A DNA stretch of 64,000 nt, from assembly GCA_022577435.1 (NCBI GenBank), contig JAKOON010000005.1:15656724-15720723 (forward strand). Direction: 5' to 3'. Under the pieces are notes generated by a model, which was given only the letters and a program-made list of their open reading frames with translations, did not search any database and was not told where the DNA came from. A program made the translations under genes and the position numbers. Shown here in pieces: positions 24,101-36,638 of this stretch (position 1 is its first letter; each line of letters starts with the position of its first letter). This DNA comes from Embiotoca jacksoni (Eukaryota; Chordata; Actinopteri; Embiotocidae).

Positions 24101-25718
24101 AGGAGTACACCCCAGGGACATGGCACTGTGCGCTTCATTGCCCACGGGGGACAAAAAAGAGAGAAAGATACACATGCATACATCACTTTATACCAAAGCT
24201 TTATTTTAGCACAGCGGCCTATTGTCACAGCAAATTCTCTGCTGAGCCAGCTAAAACCAAATAAGTGCGAGCTGAACTGCCTGCGTTCTGCTGATAAACT
24301 TTCTCACAAATTATACAGCGAGACATTTAAAATCTGATGCAAACACCAGACTTTGGGAGACACATTAATAATAAACTGCGCAGCTCCACTTTTCTGTGTA
24401 ACAATAGAGGAAAATGTCTGCCCTCACTCCCTTATTACACGCACTGTAAAGAACGGATCATCTGAAGAGTTAACGCGCTCACCTCGCCATCAGATGACAA
24501 CCTGTTTTCATGTCATTTTCTCGCTTTCTTTTTTTTCTCTTCATGTCACAGGCCACTGCATGGAGGATAGATACCGCCAGTGAGCCAGGAGTGATTCCTC
24601 TCCTGCCCCCCTTTTTGGATCCCACCCAGAGCCAGGTGTTATACTGATAATTGGCCTACGCTGTGGATTTTTGTTTCGCACTTGACTGAACTGCTACCCT
24701 CACATTATCAGAGAAGAAACATGGTCAGAGTACCAACTGGCTACTACCGTGTAATTGATTATATTTGGAGGCGGCGTTAACCAGATGCGTTTTATTTGGA
24801 TACAGGAAACCTACACGTCTTCATTAATTGGTATAATTCGTCAAAATCAGAGCTTGCAGTTCCCTAACTTAGCTCTTAAATCAAAGACAGTGTAGCTAAA
24901 AAAGAAAAGGACCTAGCCTTTCTGCTATAGATATCTGCGCCTGTTATTCTTGTTTGAAACAGACCCAGGCTGTTTTGTACAGTGTTTTGCTGTTTAGCAG
25001 TTTATATTTAACAAGAGCAGACAGAGTGAATTCCAGCTCTCTCCCTCTTTGTGGCTACCCGGGACCAGTGTAGCCAAGGCAAAGAAGGGTGCTGTGTGTC
25101 CCTCTGTCCCACCCTGCAAATGAGAGGGTGCTGTGGTGCAGTGGCTGCTCCTAATTACTACCAAACAGATTCAAACACATAGGGCTACAGCGAAGGGGCC
25201 CGGCCATACCGCCAGGCCGGGGGACAAGCCCTGCAGTGTGGGGAGGCCACAGGCGGCCCGCTGTGCTCCTCGCTAGCCTCAGTTCACTCCCACGCCATGA
25301 GGCCCCCGCTGCAGCCCGGCGCTCCTGCTGCCTCATCAAGTTCTCTGGCTGAAATTGCAGGGTGGCAGGGGAATCATGTCTGTAAATACGACCGCACTGA
25401 CAAAGAAATGTCATGGTCCCTGTTCAGCTGGCTGGGACTTTGGGGAGGGAGGTATGTCTGTTTAGATCCGTGCACACCATGACAGCTGTGGAACTCTGGT
25501 CTGAGGCAGGAAGGAAAACAGAGGCCAACTGTAACCTTCAGACAGGTACAGAGCAGTAAGCAAAGACAGACACAGGAGCATCTTCTAAAATAGAATATGA
25601 GCATATATATACCGTTATATATATATCATATATGTGCGGTAGAGAAATAGAAATAGAGAGAGATACATATCTAGATAGATACATAGACAGATCAATAAAT
25701 AGAAATGGTCCCACTCAC

Positions 25719-25772
25719 CTGCCTGTTCCTCTCGTCCATGATCCTGGTGATCTGTATCTTCTTACGCCCCAT
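25719..25772 (-). CDS. mef2a: mef2a first coding exon: start codon and residues 1-18 of the MADS box
   Basis: The minus strand reads ATG from 25772 and encodes MGRKKIQITRIMDERNRQ, the invariant N-terminus of vertebrate MEF2 proteins. These basic residues reach into the DNA minor groove and start helix 1 of the MADS box. The last codon CAG (25721-25719) is followed directly by GTGAGT, a consensus donor in phase 0. It joins exactly to the exon at 17582, which starts with Val19, and the intron is 8,136 bp. The start context GCCATGG is near-optimal (G at -3, G at +4). ITRIMDE matches MEF2A/C and differs from the MEF2D form. The reading frame stays open 5' of the ATG as far as an in-frame TGA near 25917, but there is no upstream in-frame ATG, so this start is secure. 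Confidence 0.96.
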
Positions 25773-25936
25773 GGCTGTGTCCTTTCCAGGTCTCTCTGAC
25801 ACCTCAACAATATCAGAAAAACAACACACTTTCTTCCCCCACTCTTCTAGTACATTGTGCAACAGCCTCTCTTCTTGGATACACTCTTTCACTCTTCTCG
25901 GTACACTCTTTGCTCTTCAGCAGACCACACCACAAT
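25773..25936 (-). other. mef2a: mef2a 5' untranslated part of the start-codon exon
   Basis: The exon appears to begin at 25936, after a 3' splice site reading TTTTCTTTTGGTACTTTTGCAG on the minus strand. This gives 164 nt of leader before the ATG. It contains one upstream ATG, which forms a two-codon uORF (Met-Tyr-stop, 25855-25847) with A at -3. The splice boundary is inferred from the acceptor, so the mRNA should have at least one earlier non-coding exon. Directly upstream of the acceptor's pyrimidine tract lies a roughly 35-unit (CT)n run. A transcript could instead start inside this exon, but the acceptor is good enough to prefer splicing. Confidence 0.72.
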
Positions 25937-25954
25937 CTGCAAAAGTACCAAAAG

Positions 25955-26034
<80 letters not shown>

Positions 26035-26046
26035 CAGAAAGTTAAC
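25937..26046 (-). promoter_or_regulatory. mef2a: mef2a 3' splice region with giant (CT)n tract and distant branch-point candidate
   Basis: Read on the minus strand, a (CT)n run of about 35 units (25960-26031) leads into TTTTTCTTTTGGTACTTTTGCAG and the exon at 25936. There is no AG dinucleotide and no well-placed branch adenosine within the CT tract. The nearest good candidate is the TTAAC at about 26042-26046, roughly 107 nt from the junction. The same run is an (AG)n microsatellite on the plus strand. Confidence 0.7.
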
Positions 26047-26639
26047 TTGACACTCAACAATGTCTCCTTAGGCACTTCAAAGCACCGCAGGGCTCTGCGC
26101 CCTGTTCTCAAGCACATTCACAAAGTATGAGACCCACATGGCGTGCCGTTATCTCCAATGCTGCTGCACTTGAACCCCAGCTGAAGTCAATGAAAGATAA
26201 CTTCACATTTATAGGGAAGGAGCTACACAAGTCTCCAAACCGTTTCATTACTAGAATAAAGAAATACATGGAGAGTTGTCAGGCTACGTCAGAAGCTTCT
26301 ATTCTAATTTTAAGACTTTTTAGGAAATACACGTTTTCACTTTTCTGGCACAGAGTTGGATGAAATGATCAACACCACAGCTAAAGACAACAGTGTGTTA
26401 ACTGAGCATAGTGAATGGAAGCAGGGGAGGCAACTTGCCTGGATCTGTCCAAAAGTAACACAATACAACTCCCTGTACCTATAAAGCTCACGGATTAACA
26501 GTAATAACTATGCTTAATCTGTACAAAAAAAAAAAAAAAAAAAGTTACGAGTAAAAACAACAATTCCCTGTCCTATTAAGGACCTATTATTTGCTCAGTT
26601 ATTTGGGAGCAGTACCTTCTTGGGAGTCTCCGGTGGTTG

Positions 26640-26860
26640 CCTGGCAACTGCTTTCAACTGGTGTGAATTAGTGAGGTCTGAACTGGTTGGCAAATGTGGT
26701 TTACCTTTGGAGAGAGCCAGGTTAGCTCTTCCATCTGTTTGCAGTCCTTGTGCTAAACTAAGCTAACCAGCTTCTGGCTGTTACTTCCATTTGACTTCAC
26801 AGACTCGAGAGTGGGATAAATCCTTTCATAGAAACGCTAAACTTTTCCTTTGAGTACTGC
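26640..26860 (+). repeat. dispersed teleost repeat, diverged copy
   Basis: The order GAGAGCCAGGTTAGCTCTT, CAGTCCTTGTGCTAAACTAA, GCTAACCAGCTTCTGGCTG, then GAGAGTGGGATAAATC is a diverged version of a very common ray-finned fish repeat that I recognise by sequence but cannot name to class with confidence. Flanking DNA back to about 26400 may belong to it. Confidence 0.55.
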
Positions 26861-29457
26861 CGCTGCATTTCATTTGATCTGGTGTAGTCACCGCATGTTT
26901 TGATAACATTTTACAAAGCCAGGTTCACCTAAATAGAAAAGTTTTTTTTTTCTACCTTGCGCTGCCTGCCGAGACTTCCTGAGCTGACCCTCGCTGATGC
27001 CAGCTTTGCTCTTAAGATGATTAAGAGAGCACCCATTTTGGTGTTGACAGTAGGCCAGTTGAAATCTCCTGGGTTGGAGGAGAAGCCAGGGGAGATAAAG
27101 AGAATTGGGGGAACTGTATATTCCCACATGAGCTTGTAACCTGGCCAGTGGTTCAGACCACGGTGTTCCCCAGGGAACATCTAACTCGGTCCTGTCACTG
27201 CTCCCATGCAAGAAGAGATATAGCCCCCTCCCCGGAGGCACATCCATCACTTTCACCGAGCAAATAGAAAATGTCCAAACAACTGCATTTCCCCCCACGA
27301 GTACAAAATGTAGAAAGGTTAACAACTCAGGCCATTAGGTGCAGTCAGCAGTTGCGAGGTGAGGGAGCCAGGGGCCGAATTGGCAGTGAAAACGAAAATG
27401 ACCAGTTCCAGTGGCACACAGTCATTATGGGTTACAGATGGACTGGCATTATGGTGTCTGGCTGTCTGAATTGGGGCTCCACTGTAGGCAAACTTGACTG
27501 AGATCACCTTGCTAACTACCCACGCGTGGCTGTCTGAGCCAGGAAAGTAGCTGCCTGAACCCCCACAAAGAATTTCCCCAAACCACATCACAACAGGCCA
27601 GAGAGAATCGCAATACTCTTGTTCATTCACTATTTTACACACAAACTGACAGAGCAGAGTTCAAATTAAAGGGAGCTCGGCGTAGCGTGGCAGTTCCCCA
27701 AAGACATGCAGGTCCCTGAAATTGTATATTGATACAAACAACTAACAATTATATTGTAACAAAATAGTAGCATGCTATTGACTCATTCGGTGAATTCACT
27801 GCATTTTAAGTGACAAGAATAGAATTTCCCCGCCAAACCTTTTCCTTTATTTTCTGGAGGGGGGATTCCTCATTTCACGATACAAAGTCAATGCCAGAGT
27901 GTTTATTCTGCTGCTAAGATCACAGCTCGCTGCAGCAACGATAAACCTGACAGAAAACTAACCACAAATATTGTATCTCCATAAATGTTGAGACCATTTT
28001 TTGTCTCACTCTGTGTTTATACATTTCTATCTGTGTGCGTATGTGTGAATTTGGTGTTAGTCTGTGTGCTCATCTGAGGTGGACGAATCTGAAATCATGA
28101 CTTGAGGTTAGTCTAAACTGACAAGTGTTCTGTTCTTTAAGTGAGTGCTTAAATGAATGTATTCAATGTTACATGACTGTAAGCAGTGTGTACTGCATCT
28201 GAAATGGCAATCGGTGCAGCATTTTTATGTAATTGTTGTGATCAAAAAGGTTTGATTTTGCAGCGGCTTTTCTCAAAAATTGCAAAGGAATTTGCTGAAT
28301 TTTATTTTATGTGGATTTTTTTTCAAGTCAAGGAAGAAAATGCTTTTTTTTAATTTATTTACTACAACCTTATGCATTAATGGTTATATGATTATAAGCT
28401 AACTATACATCTAATATTTTAAATATTTCAGTTCTCGTCTTTTTATTCTTTTAGTTTTCTTCACTTAAAGAACCATGGGCACAAACCGTCTCTGGCTACA
28501 ATATAAGATACATAAGCTACATCTTCTACAAAACTAAGGTGTCTGACTGCTTTTTGAATAATACTGATTCAGCATATACATACACTGAATCAAAGTGCAG
28601 TTGCTTACAAATGAAAAAGTGTATGAAATGGATCTAACACCTTCTGTACGATTAGACTGATGCAGGGAAGTCAGACTAATTCTCATGATAAGACCAATTT
28701 CCTATAAACTCTGTCACTCTTAGTTTTTGTTTTGTTTTGTTTTGATGATGGAAAAAACATTGAAGAGCCTTTCTTGACTGTAAATGGGGATATTTTTGTT
28801 GATGAAGCGAGTTCTGTTTAGGAAAGGTTTACTATGCAGAGGATGGTTGAATCTGAATTAATTATTGTGATCGCAAGATTGCGATAGAGGGACTGTCACT
28901 GAACAATCTGGTCCACCAGAAGAAGAATCAAGACACTTTCACGAATAGAAATGCATGTGCACGGTCTTCCCTCTCTTTATGCAGAGGAGCTGTCACAGCA
29001 GGACCGTTCACATCTAGAGGCATAATAGACTGTGTCATGACATTTCTCTTGCACAGATCTGAAATGACAAGCCGAGAGGGCCTTCCGACTGCAGGTGTGC
29101 CACGCTCTCAACTTAAGTGTCCACATTCATCGAAAGTTAGTCCAAATCTGAAACGGCTTGCCGACAAAACCTTATTTTGAGGATTTGAATCGATCCGATC
29201 TTGTACTGCGGTTGATCATTTCGCACCATGTACCGGTGTACATGGTACAATGCAGCTTCAATCTCCACAACGAAGTGGGAAATTTTCAGCTGGTCCCTCA
29301 ACCCACATAAACATGTCGGAAGATGTTCAGATTACGAAGGAGAACAATGTCTGCACTGTAGCGGAGTACATGTTTGTGCGTGACACGCTGACTTCACTTG
29401 AGTGTTAGATTGGGACAGAGTATCTGTTTATGGTCTAAATCATGTGCTCTTTGTGCA

Positions 29458-29458
<1 letters not shown>

Positions 29459-29547
<89 letters not shown>

Positions 29548-29632
29548 TGTGTGTGTTTGTTTGTGTGCGTGTTTGTTTGTGTGCGCGTGTGTGTGTGTGT
29601 GTGCGTGCGTGCGTGCGTGTGTGTGTGTGTGT
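29459..29632. repeat. compound (GT)n / (GTTT) / (GTGC) microsatellite
   Basis: A long GT run (29459-29545) passes into TTTG and GCGT variants and then back to GT. It is almost wholly alternating purine-pyrimidine, so it could form Z-DNA. Overlapping ORFs are artefacts. Confidence 0.96.
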
Positions 29633-29737
29633 AAGAAACAGAGACGATGAACATAAAAGGAGAAAAGGAAAAGGAGAAAACTGAGCGTGGAAGCAGGAGC
29701 AGGATAACACGAGTCTATGAGGCCACCTCACTATAAC

Positions 29738-29797
29738 TGTATGGACACATGTATGGACACATGTATGGACACATGTATGGACACATGTATGGACACT
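29738..29797. repeat. 12-bp minisatellite, five units
   Basis: Unit TGTATGGACACA is repeated five times, with one change (final T) in the last copy. The 12-bp period keeps a reading frame of repeated Met-Asp-Thr-Cys, which explains a 124-codon ORF without implying a gene. Confidence 0.95.
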
Positions 29798-32700
29798 TGT
29801 GAAGTCGATGTTAAGAGTAACCCCTTAACTACTGCAAAAGTAACGCCTTCAAAGAAACGACATGGTCCTGTGAATAATGACAGGCTGGTAGATGAGGTCA
29901 GTCACCTCGTTCGGAACCGATCCGATCGGTTGGATCGGTATTTGCTTTCAAACTCTCCATGCCGAGTGAATCAGGTGTTGGTCAAATTTCACCATTCGAC
30001 AGCGAATACATTTTTGGGGCTCTGCTCCGTTTGTTTACAGCTGGCGTGTTTTGAAGCTACAACTTCGCTAATTGCTGCATGTTCCGCATAACACATTCTT
30101 TCATGGAAAGATAGCGGGAGGCCTGTTCTCGAAAAGGATTTATCCCGGGCAGTTTGTCCAGCAGTAAATGTTCTGCCCTTTTTGTTTGTGTATGTCAATT
30201 TGAAGTTCATACACTGTAAGACAATTTCATAAAGTTTCAAAGTAAATCTAAATAAAATGTGCACAAGTCTAAAAAGCATTTTGGAGCAGGATTACCTCCG
30301 CTTGAAGAAGCGCTGTCTAGTTTGAGCCTCATATCATTTTACATTTAGGAGAAAAGGTGCGCCGCTATCATGTTGATAAAAAAAAAAGTCGGATCAGTGC
30401 GTCCTCAATTTGCACATACGAAGAAGCACATTGTATAACAGCAATTCATTGCATTACCAAGACCTTGATATGATGCACTTGGTCCCCTTCGATATGAACC
30501 AATCCAGCACTTCTGAAAGATGCTTACCAAACATTTGTAACACATAAATCACTGTGCAGAGAATATGTCACCGTAGGAACGGCCACATCCCCTTGACAGA
30601 AAGTCAATAAGACAGGCCTAACACAACAAGTCCATGCCTCACTATACACCCTGTTCAACAAAATACAGATCTGGAATATGCTCTATTTCGATACCCAAAA
30701 CTAAGCATTGCTTTGTTGTTTCTGACCAAAGCTGCACTGATCCTCTGTGACGAGGTGCGAGACTGGTCAAGTGACGGGGATGCCAGCCGGCCTCCTCCTC
30801 CTCCTCCCTTAGGACGAACCACTGAGACACCGGGCGGCTCGGTGACAGGCCTGGCCCTTTTACAATCAATAAAACATGCTCCATTCCCAGTGTAATTATG
30901 GATCCTCCTCCCTCTCTCCTTGTAGGCCTGTGTTCACTCCTCACAAAGTTGAGGCATTACTGCCTCAACTGCTGGCCTATATAAAAGGTAACATGAAATT
31001 ACATAAGTACATTTCTGTGAAGAGAATTTACCAAATGAGCACAAAGTGAGGCCGGTCTGTACGTTTGAAATATAAATGTAGTGTATCAACGAACCTTTTT
31101 TTTTTTTTTTTTTTTTCACTCAAAATCTTAACCGTTAAAATAAAATAAAATATATCAAAGTTCATTTGAAAATTCAATCTGTCTGACTTGTGTTAAAGAA
31201 GCAGCCACTACATGAAGCAATCATGCCTCCATTTCTTTGAAGGTGATGGACAACAGCCAAAGTCTTGAGCCATGACAGTTGCGCTTCCTGTGCAAAACAG
31301 AGTTAGACTCGGTGTCCTACCACAGGCCGTGTGGGCAGACAAGACTCAACTTCCTGCCCCTGCACTTCCTGTTATTCAGGACCCTTCTACATGCCCTCTG
31401 AAGGGGAGTCAGAAGTCAGAGGGAGCCGGGGCGACGTGGTGGAGAGGAAGAAAGGGAGGGACCACCTCAGGGACACCCTTCCCTTCTGATCCTTCCCTTT
31501 ATTGCCGTCCTGAATGTTAAGTCCGAGACTAAACAACAACAGAGGCTCATCTCTTGTGGCTTCGCTCTGTGCGCCGTTACTGTAAGGATCATTACACGGG
31601 CTGGACCACGAGCACGGGACGCTCCCGGCCACTTGCTTCACAAATACTAGCCAGAGACCTTTTCTTGTTATTCAAACACTCTGCCGGTTACGTAAGAATG
31701 AATCACAGCTCTCGCAGCACGGGTTAATCTACATTAAAACAACACGATTGTGACAGAACTACATTTCTGAGAATGCAACAGCTCTCGCGCGGTAATCTGA
31801 TGTGCATTGATTTTGGGATTCCGTGAAATAATCCACGACAACGTTCTTAAGTGTATCAAACTCAAAGTGTCAACATTGTGGCTCTGTTGTGATTAGCTCC
31901 CGGCAGACCGGGAGACTTAAAGCGAAACAGCCTAAATCCACAGTTTTGCCGATTTGTTTCAATGGCGCCTCGACACCAGCGCGGTAGGAAATGAACATCC
32001 ACCTCTTTGTTCTTGCTTTCATCAGGAGGTGCTGTACCTGTAAATGGGGCTGTTGGCCTGAGGGGAGTGGAGGCAAGCCAGCCCTCTCACACTCTCTCCC
32101 TCTTCGCTTTTGTGAGAGTGCGCTTATCTCCCTCTCCAGCAGTGAAAGGCAGGATTGTGGCCCCGGCAGCATCACTAGTGTTAATGTCTCCTGATGCTAA
32201 TCTGACACACGGCTGATCCCTCAACAACCACTTTCTCTATCCCTTCTTCTGAGCCCTCCCTCTTCTTTCTTTCCTTCTTGCTTGCTTTTTTCTCATGATT
32301 TATTTCTTTCTTTTTTTGTTTCTCTCATTCTTTTGAACTCCTGTTATACATTCCCTCACCTCAGTTTCCAAGGCAACTAATGAGATATAATTAATAAGAG
32401 CTATCGCAAGGGCACGCGAACAAAAAAGTGAAAAAGGAGGCTTTGATAAATGTAAAGAGGTGGGGCAGTCTGCAAAACGTGGACTTTCTGCAGCACTTCC
32501 CCTTCCTCTGTAAAGCATCGCTTAGGGTGACATTTCTCACACAGTAGAGATTTGAATTGCATTTCAAGGAAAGGCCATGATGCTTATGATATGAACACCT
32601 TGTCGGAAAATCAAATTCATAGGGTTTGCACAAAAGGAAACCCTGTAGGCCAATTTTTGGAGATTATAAAATTAGGATTGGCAAATCTTTAAAAGCAATC

Positions 32701-33720
32701 AAAGAATGTTTATTGTCTCATTTCATTAAGCAATATGATTCCCCTGCATATTAAATCAGTCTGCGCATAACTCAATTAAGTATAAAAATGCATTGTTGAA
32801 AAGGAAACTGTGACCTGCACAGTAGGGACAGTCACAAAGCCAGCAGTGAGAGCTTGCACCGAAATGGCAGCCAAACAGACAGCGAGTGGTTAATCTGCCC
32901 TGATGACTGGAAGCTCAGTCCAACTCTCCAATGACCCAGCTGTAATCCCACATTGGATCAATGCAAGTTCAAACAATCCTCCATGCTGCTAGCACCTTGC
33001 TTGGGCTGGGGGATGGTGCTGTAAGACAGGGACCAGGAGACAGAAAGCTACTTATCACCTCCAAAATGACATCAAAAGGAAAGAAAACCCCACAGGATGA
33101 ACCTGCTCTCTCTGAGAAAAGGCTCCACTGACGGCCACGTTATGGAGACGACAGAATGGAAATGATGTCGGTCTTCAGATAAATACCGGACGTGTATCCA
33201 ATCTACAAAATACGAATGACGATGAGTGGATATAACAACCAATAACCGAAGGACATCATATGCTGACAGCCTTACCAGACAGACATCCTCCATCTCACTC
33301 TCGCAGCACTGTCAGGGGATGAGAGGACTCTGCAAGGTGACTTTGACTAAGTGCCTTGGGGTTTCATGAGAAAACGCCATTGACATTACATTAATTTCAT
33401 GTCTCTTTTTTAACTGACTTAGTGCCACAGAGCCCTGGATAGCGGGAGGAAAAAAAAAAAAGAAAAGAAATGAAAGAGACATTTTGCTGTAGCTTCAAGG
33501 CACAGGCGGTGGGGATCTAGAGGCCAGGAAGACAACAGTGACAAATAGGTGACACGATCTGCTCCCGACTTTTCCCTTATTTTAAGGGTCATTTAACATA
33601 GTGACGAGACAATCGCTCAGCAGAGAAGGATAAATGCTGGAAACTTTTCACTGCACTTTACGTACGTTCGGGTTTGAGAGCAGGTGTGTATGAAAACGAG
33701 AGCGAGAGGAAGAGTCAGAC

Positions 33721-33729
33721 AGAGAGAGT

Positions 33730-33768
<39 letters not shown>
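33721..33768. repeat. (AG)n microsatellite
   Basis: A GA run of about 23 units, interrupted once by GTGG near 33729. Confidence 0.95.
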
Positions 33769-33770
<2 letters not shown>

Positions 33771-35014
33771 CAGTATGACTGTGTTAACTATGTGGAAAGA
33801 TGTAAGGGAAACAAGACTAAAAGAAGCACCCCGCGCCCATCCCATCCCACCTCTGTGGTAGCGTGCGGCAGCGGCGTTGTAACATAATTACTGCAGGGAC
33901 ACTTCTATTCCCAATGATCCATTTGCGTCAGTCAGGTTTTCAAGCCCAGCCAATGAATGGATTCTCAGTTTCTCAAGGATAAAGAGATGACCCTCACCTA
34001 ACAGTTATATCCATTTCATGTCGAAAAAGCTACTCTCCACCTCAAGGTAAATCCCTTGATGCATATTTGAGTGAAACTTTTATGAACAAAGAAAATGATG
34101 ATAACTTCCTCGATGCAAGGGTAGGGTGATGAATTATGTCTCATTAAAAATGAATGTGCTTGATGACTGAGAAATCATAGACGTACAGTTGCCACAGTGT
34201 ACCCCTGGCCTCGGTTTTCGGCTCTTTGGTATTAGTGTTACGTTGAGCGTCCTGATTTTCCAAAAAGTAAATACCAGGGAACCTTTGAGAAACCCAGCTG
34301 GTCGAGAAAAAAAAAATACTTTGTGCTTTTCAAGAAGGTATCTGCATCCTCAAAAACTCGTACAATCTAGATAATTAGATATTGACTGCTGACACCTCGC
34401 GCAAAAACAATGTCTAACCCACAACTCAAAATTTTGTAATCAATTACGTCAGCGTTTCTTTTCAGTAGTTCATATTTTGCTTGTGTTTAACAAACAGATC
34501 ATAGACGGTTAGAAAACGTTTTTGTGGATTCTGGAAATGTGTTGTTTTATTTAAAAAAAAAAAAAAAAAAAAAAAACCTCTGATTTTCAAAAAAGAAGAT
34601 AGCTCGGTATTTATTTTAAGTCTAGCTGTTGTAACCTGAAGGCCTGCGTGTGATGGTTATGCGTGGGGCTGGCGTGCTACTGGATCTTCGAATTGTTCAG
34701 AGTCGACTATTGGTCACGGTGGCATTGAGTGAAGAATCATTGTGAGTTGAGAAACTTCTCCATTGGGTTGACCTCTTGACCCTTACAAATAATTTCTAAT
34801 CAGTTAATCTACAGTATGTCATGCTATATCCGTAAAATGCAATTGACGGACTAATGGCTCACTACTCGCTTCATATTAACCCCGTTGGTTTAATAAATTA
34901 TGTCTTTAAGCGAAGGCCCTTCATCACCAACATTCCTTATGACAGTGTGTCAAATTAACAAGTCAGTGTCTTGACATGTCACGTCAACATTCATCCCCCC
35001 CTCCCCCCCTCCTA

Positions 35015-35041
35015 TACACACACACACACACACACACACAC
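35015..35041. repeat. (CA)n microsatellite with C-rich flank
   Basis: About 13 CA units, preceded by C-rich runs at 34994-35012. Confidence 0.93.
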
Positions 35042-35344
35042 TTATGGATGAACACGTCCTGTGTCATACTTTTGCCCCTACTGATGAAGTTACATGTTAC
35101 AGGTCTGAGCTTATTTTTTTTCTCCGCTTTCACTCTTTCATTATTTTTTGTGGCTTATTGCTTTTATTTTCTGCTTTCCTGACGGCTGTACACAAACACA
35201 CGCAAACAAACAGAAAGTGATGCGTGCATGGTCCTAGAGATTTTCTAATTCTAAATAGGATTACAGTGCGGCACCGCGGTCTGATTTGGTGCGATGGCAT
35301 GTGTCCATTTGCATGGCTGTCGCTCATGAGACGGACTTCTCACC

Positions 35345-35358
35345 GGGGGGGGGGGGGG
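35345..35358. repeat. poly-G run of 14
   Basis: Fourteen consecutive G residues. Tracts like this are prone to sequencing-length error. Confidence 0.9.
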
Positions 35359-36638
35359 TAATAATGCCAACCCCACGGGGAGCAACGGACCCCCACCCTC
35401 CCAGGAACCCTGTGAGCTGTGTTAAGTGTCATGGCAGCCTTTTGATGTTGCGCAGGCTGTAACTCAGAAATGGTAAACAGCAAAAGATGAACCGAGATCT
35501 TCCTCCGGGGGGGAAATCCACAGTGTAAGGATATTAGGGACTTTATGCATAATGTGTCTCAGCAGCAGCACATTTACCCAATCTCAACACGTCTTGTGAA
35601 GCCAGATTAGCCACGGAATTTCTAGATATTGAATTCTCTCACGGTGTCTGATAATCAGCAGGCGGATTTAAAGAAATATATAGTGAGTGCAGCGGGGAAA
35701 CAGACGGGTTTTTTTTGTTTTGTTTTTTTTTTGGTACACTTACATGTAGCCCATATTGTTTTGGAGTATAGTTACTGTCTGCCTTGAGAGAATGTCTGCT
35801 CTTAATGGAAAAAAAAAAAAAAAAGTTTTCAAAAAGCTCAGAATAAATATTTGATTTTTCTCTTCCCATTTTTATCTCCCACTCGATGCCTCTTTCCCAC
35901 AGTGTTCCATTACATAAAAGGTTTATGCAATCTGAGCAGTGAGGCGGGCCATGAGTCATAACAACAGCGAAAGGGGCTCGCTAAAGTAGCGCTGATTTCT
36001 TTTTTCTTACAATTTTATGTTATAGAATTAATCTTGTAATGATTTCACACCGAAGGCCTGTGATTCACACGTTTCACTTCATGTAAAATATTTCAAATAA
36101 AGCAGCTGCTCACTTGTTTCTCAAAATACCCCACAACTGAGAGATGCATGGAAGTGTCTGGAAAAAGTGTCAAATCTGGGTTTGTAAAACGTTTGTCATA
36201 GGGTTTTATGTTGTCAGGGTTTTATGAGGTCACAAGAGCAGACATTCATTCGGAATAGTCAGTGATGTTCTGAGTTTGCCTCGTGAAAGACGCGTTTTAG
36301 CAGCAAACACCGGTTTCAACAGGACTATCCCTGAAAATGTTTCTTCTGGGTAAACGGACTTAAATCTGAAATGCGAGGAGATCTATTTTGTTTTGTTTTT
36401 TTCCCTCTTTTCTATCTCGGTTTGACACGCATTGACATCGATGAGCGGAATTCACTGAGCAAATAATCGAATGGGTGTTTCTGCAGTTACAACACACACT
36501 TTCTCCCAAATCAGATGATGTGTGTTAGCTTGTCACATGAACGCTGTGTGCAAACAGTGACAGAGAGAGCAGGAGACAGACAGAGAGAGGGAAAGACAGA
36601 GAGACCCCCACAGGCCTCTGCTGCTGCTGCTGCTGCTC

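Larger units (their letters stand above)
18191..25718. other. mef2a intron between residues 18 and 19, remaining sequence
   Basis: Apart from the MITE at 20593-21135, no gene is seen. GC-richer stretches at 22030-22440 and 25060-25420 stand out from the AT-rich surroundings and read like conserved non-coding sequence. The latter is only about 300 bp inside the intron from the start-codon exon. An AT-rich TA/GATA simple repeat lies at about 25600-25695, next to the donor. Confidence 0.6.

Noticed and set aside
25773..25916. Possible N-terminal extension of MEF2, because the frame is open upstream of the ATG
   Set aside because: The extension would begin at GTG, no in-frame ATG exists before an in-frame TGA near 25917, and the family start at 25772 has an optimal context.
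26888..27325. 145-codon minus-strand ORF
   Set aside because: It begins with TTG, shows no recognisable domain and overlaps a GC-richer non-coding block; most likely chance.
29717..30091. 124-codon plus-strand ORF with repeated Met-Asp-Thr-Cys
   Set aside because: The repeated part is the 12-bp minisatellite translated, the rest has no recognised domain, and no splice or promoter context was seen.
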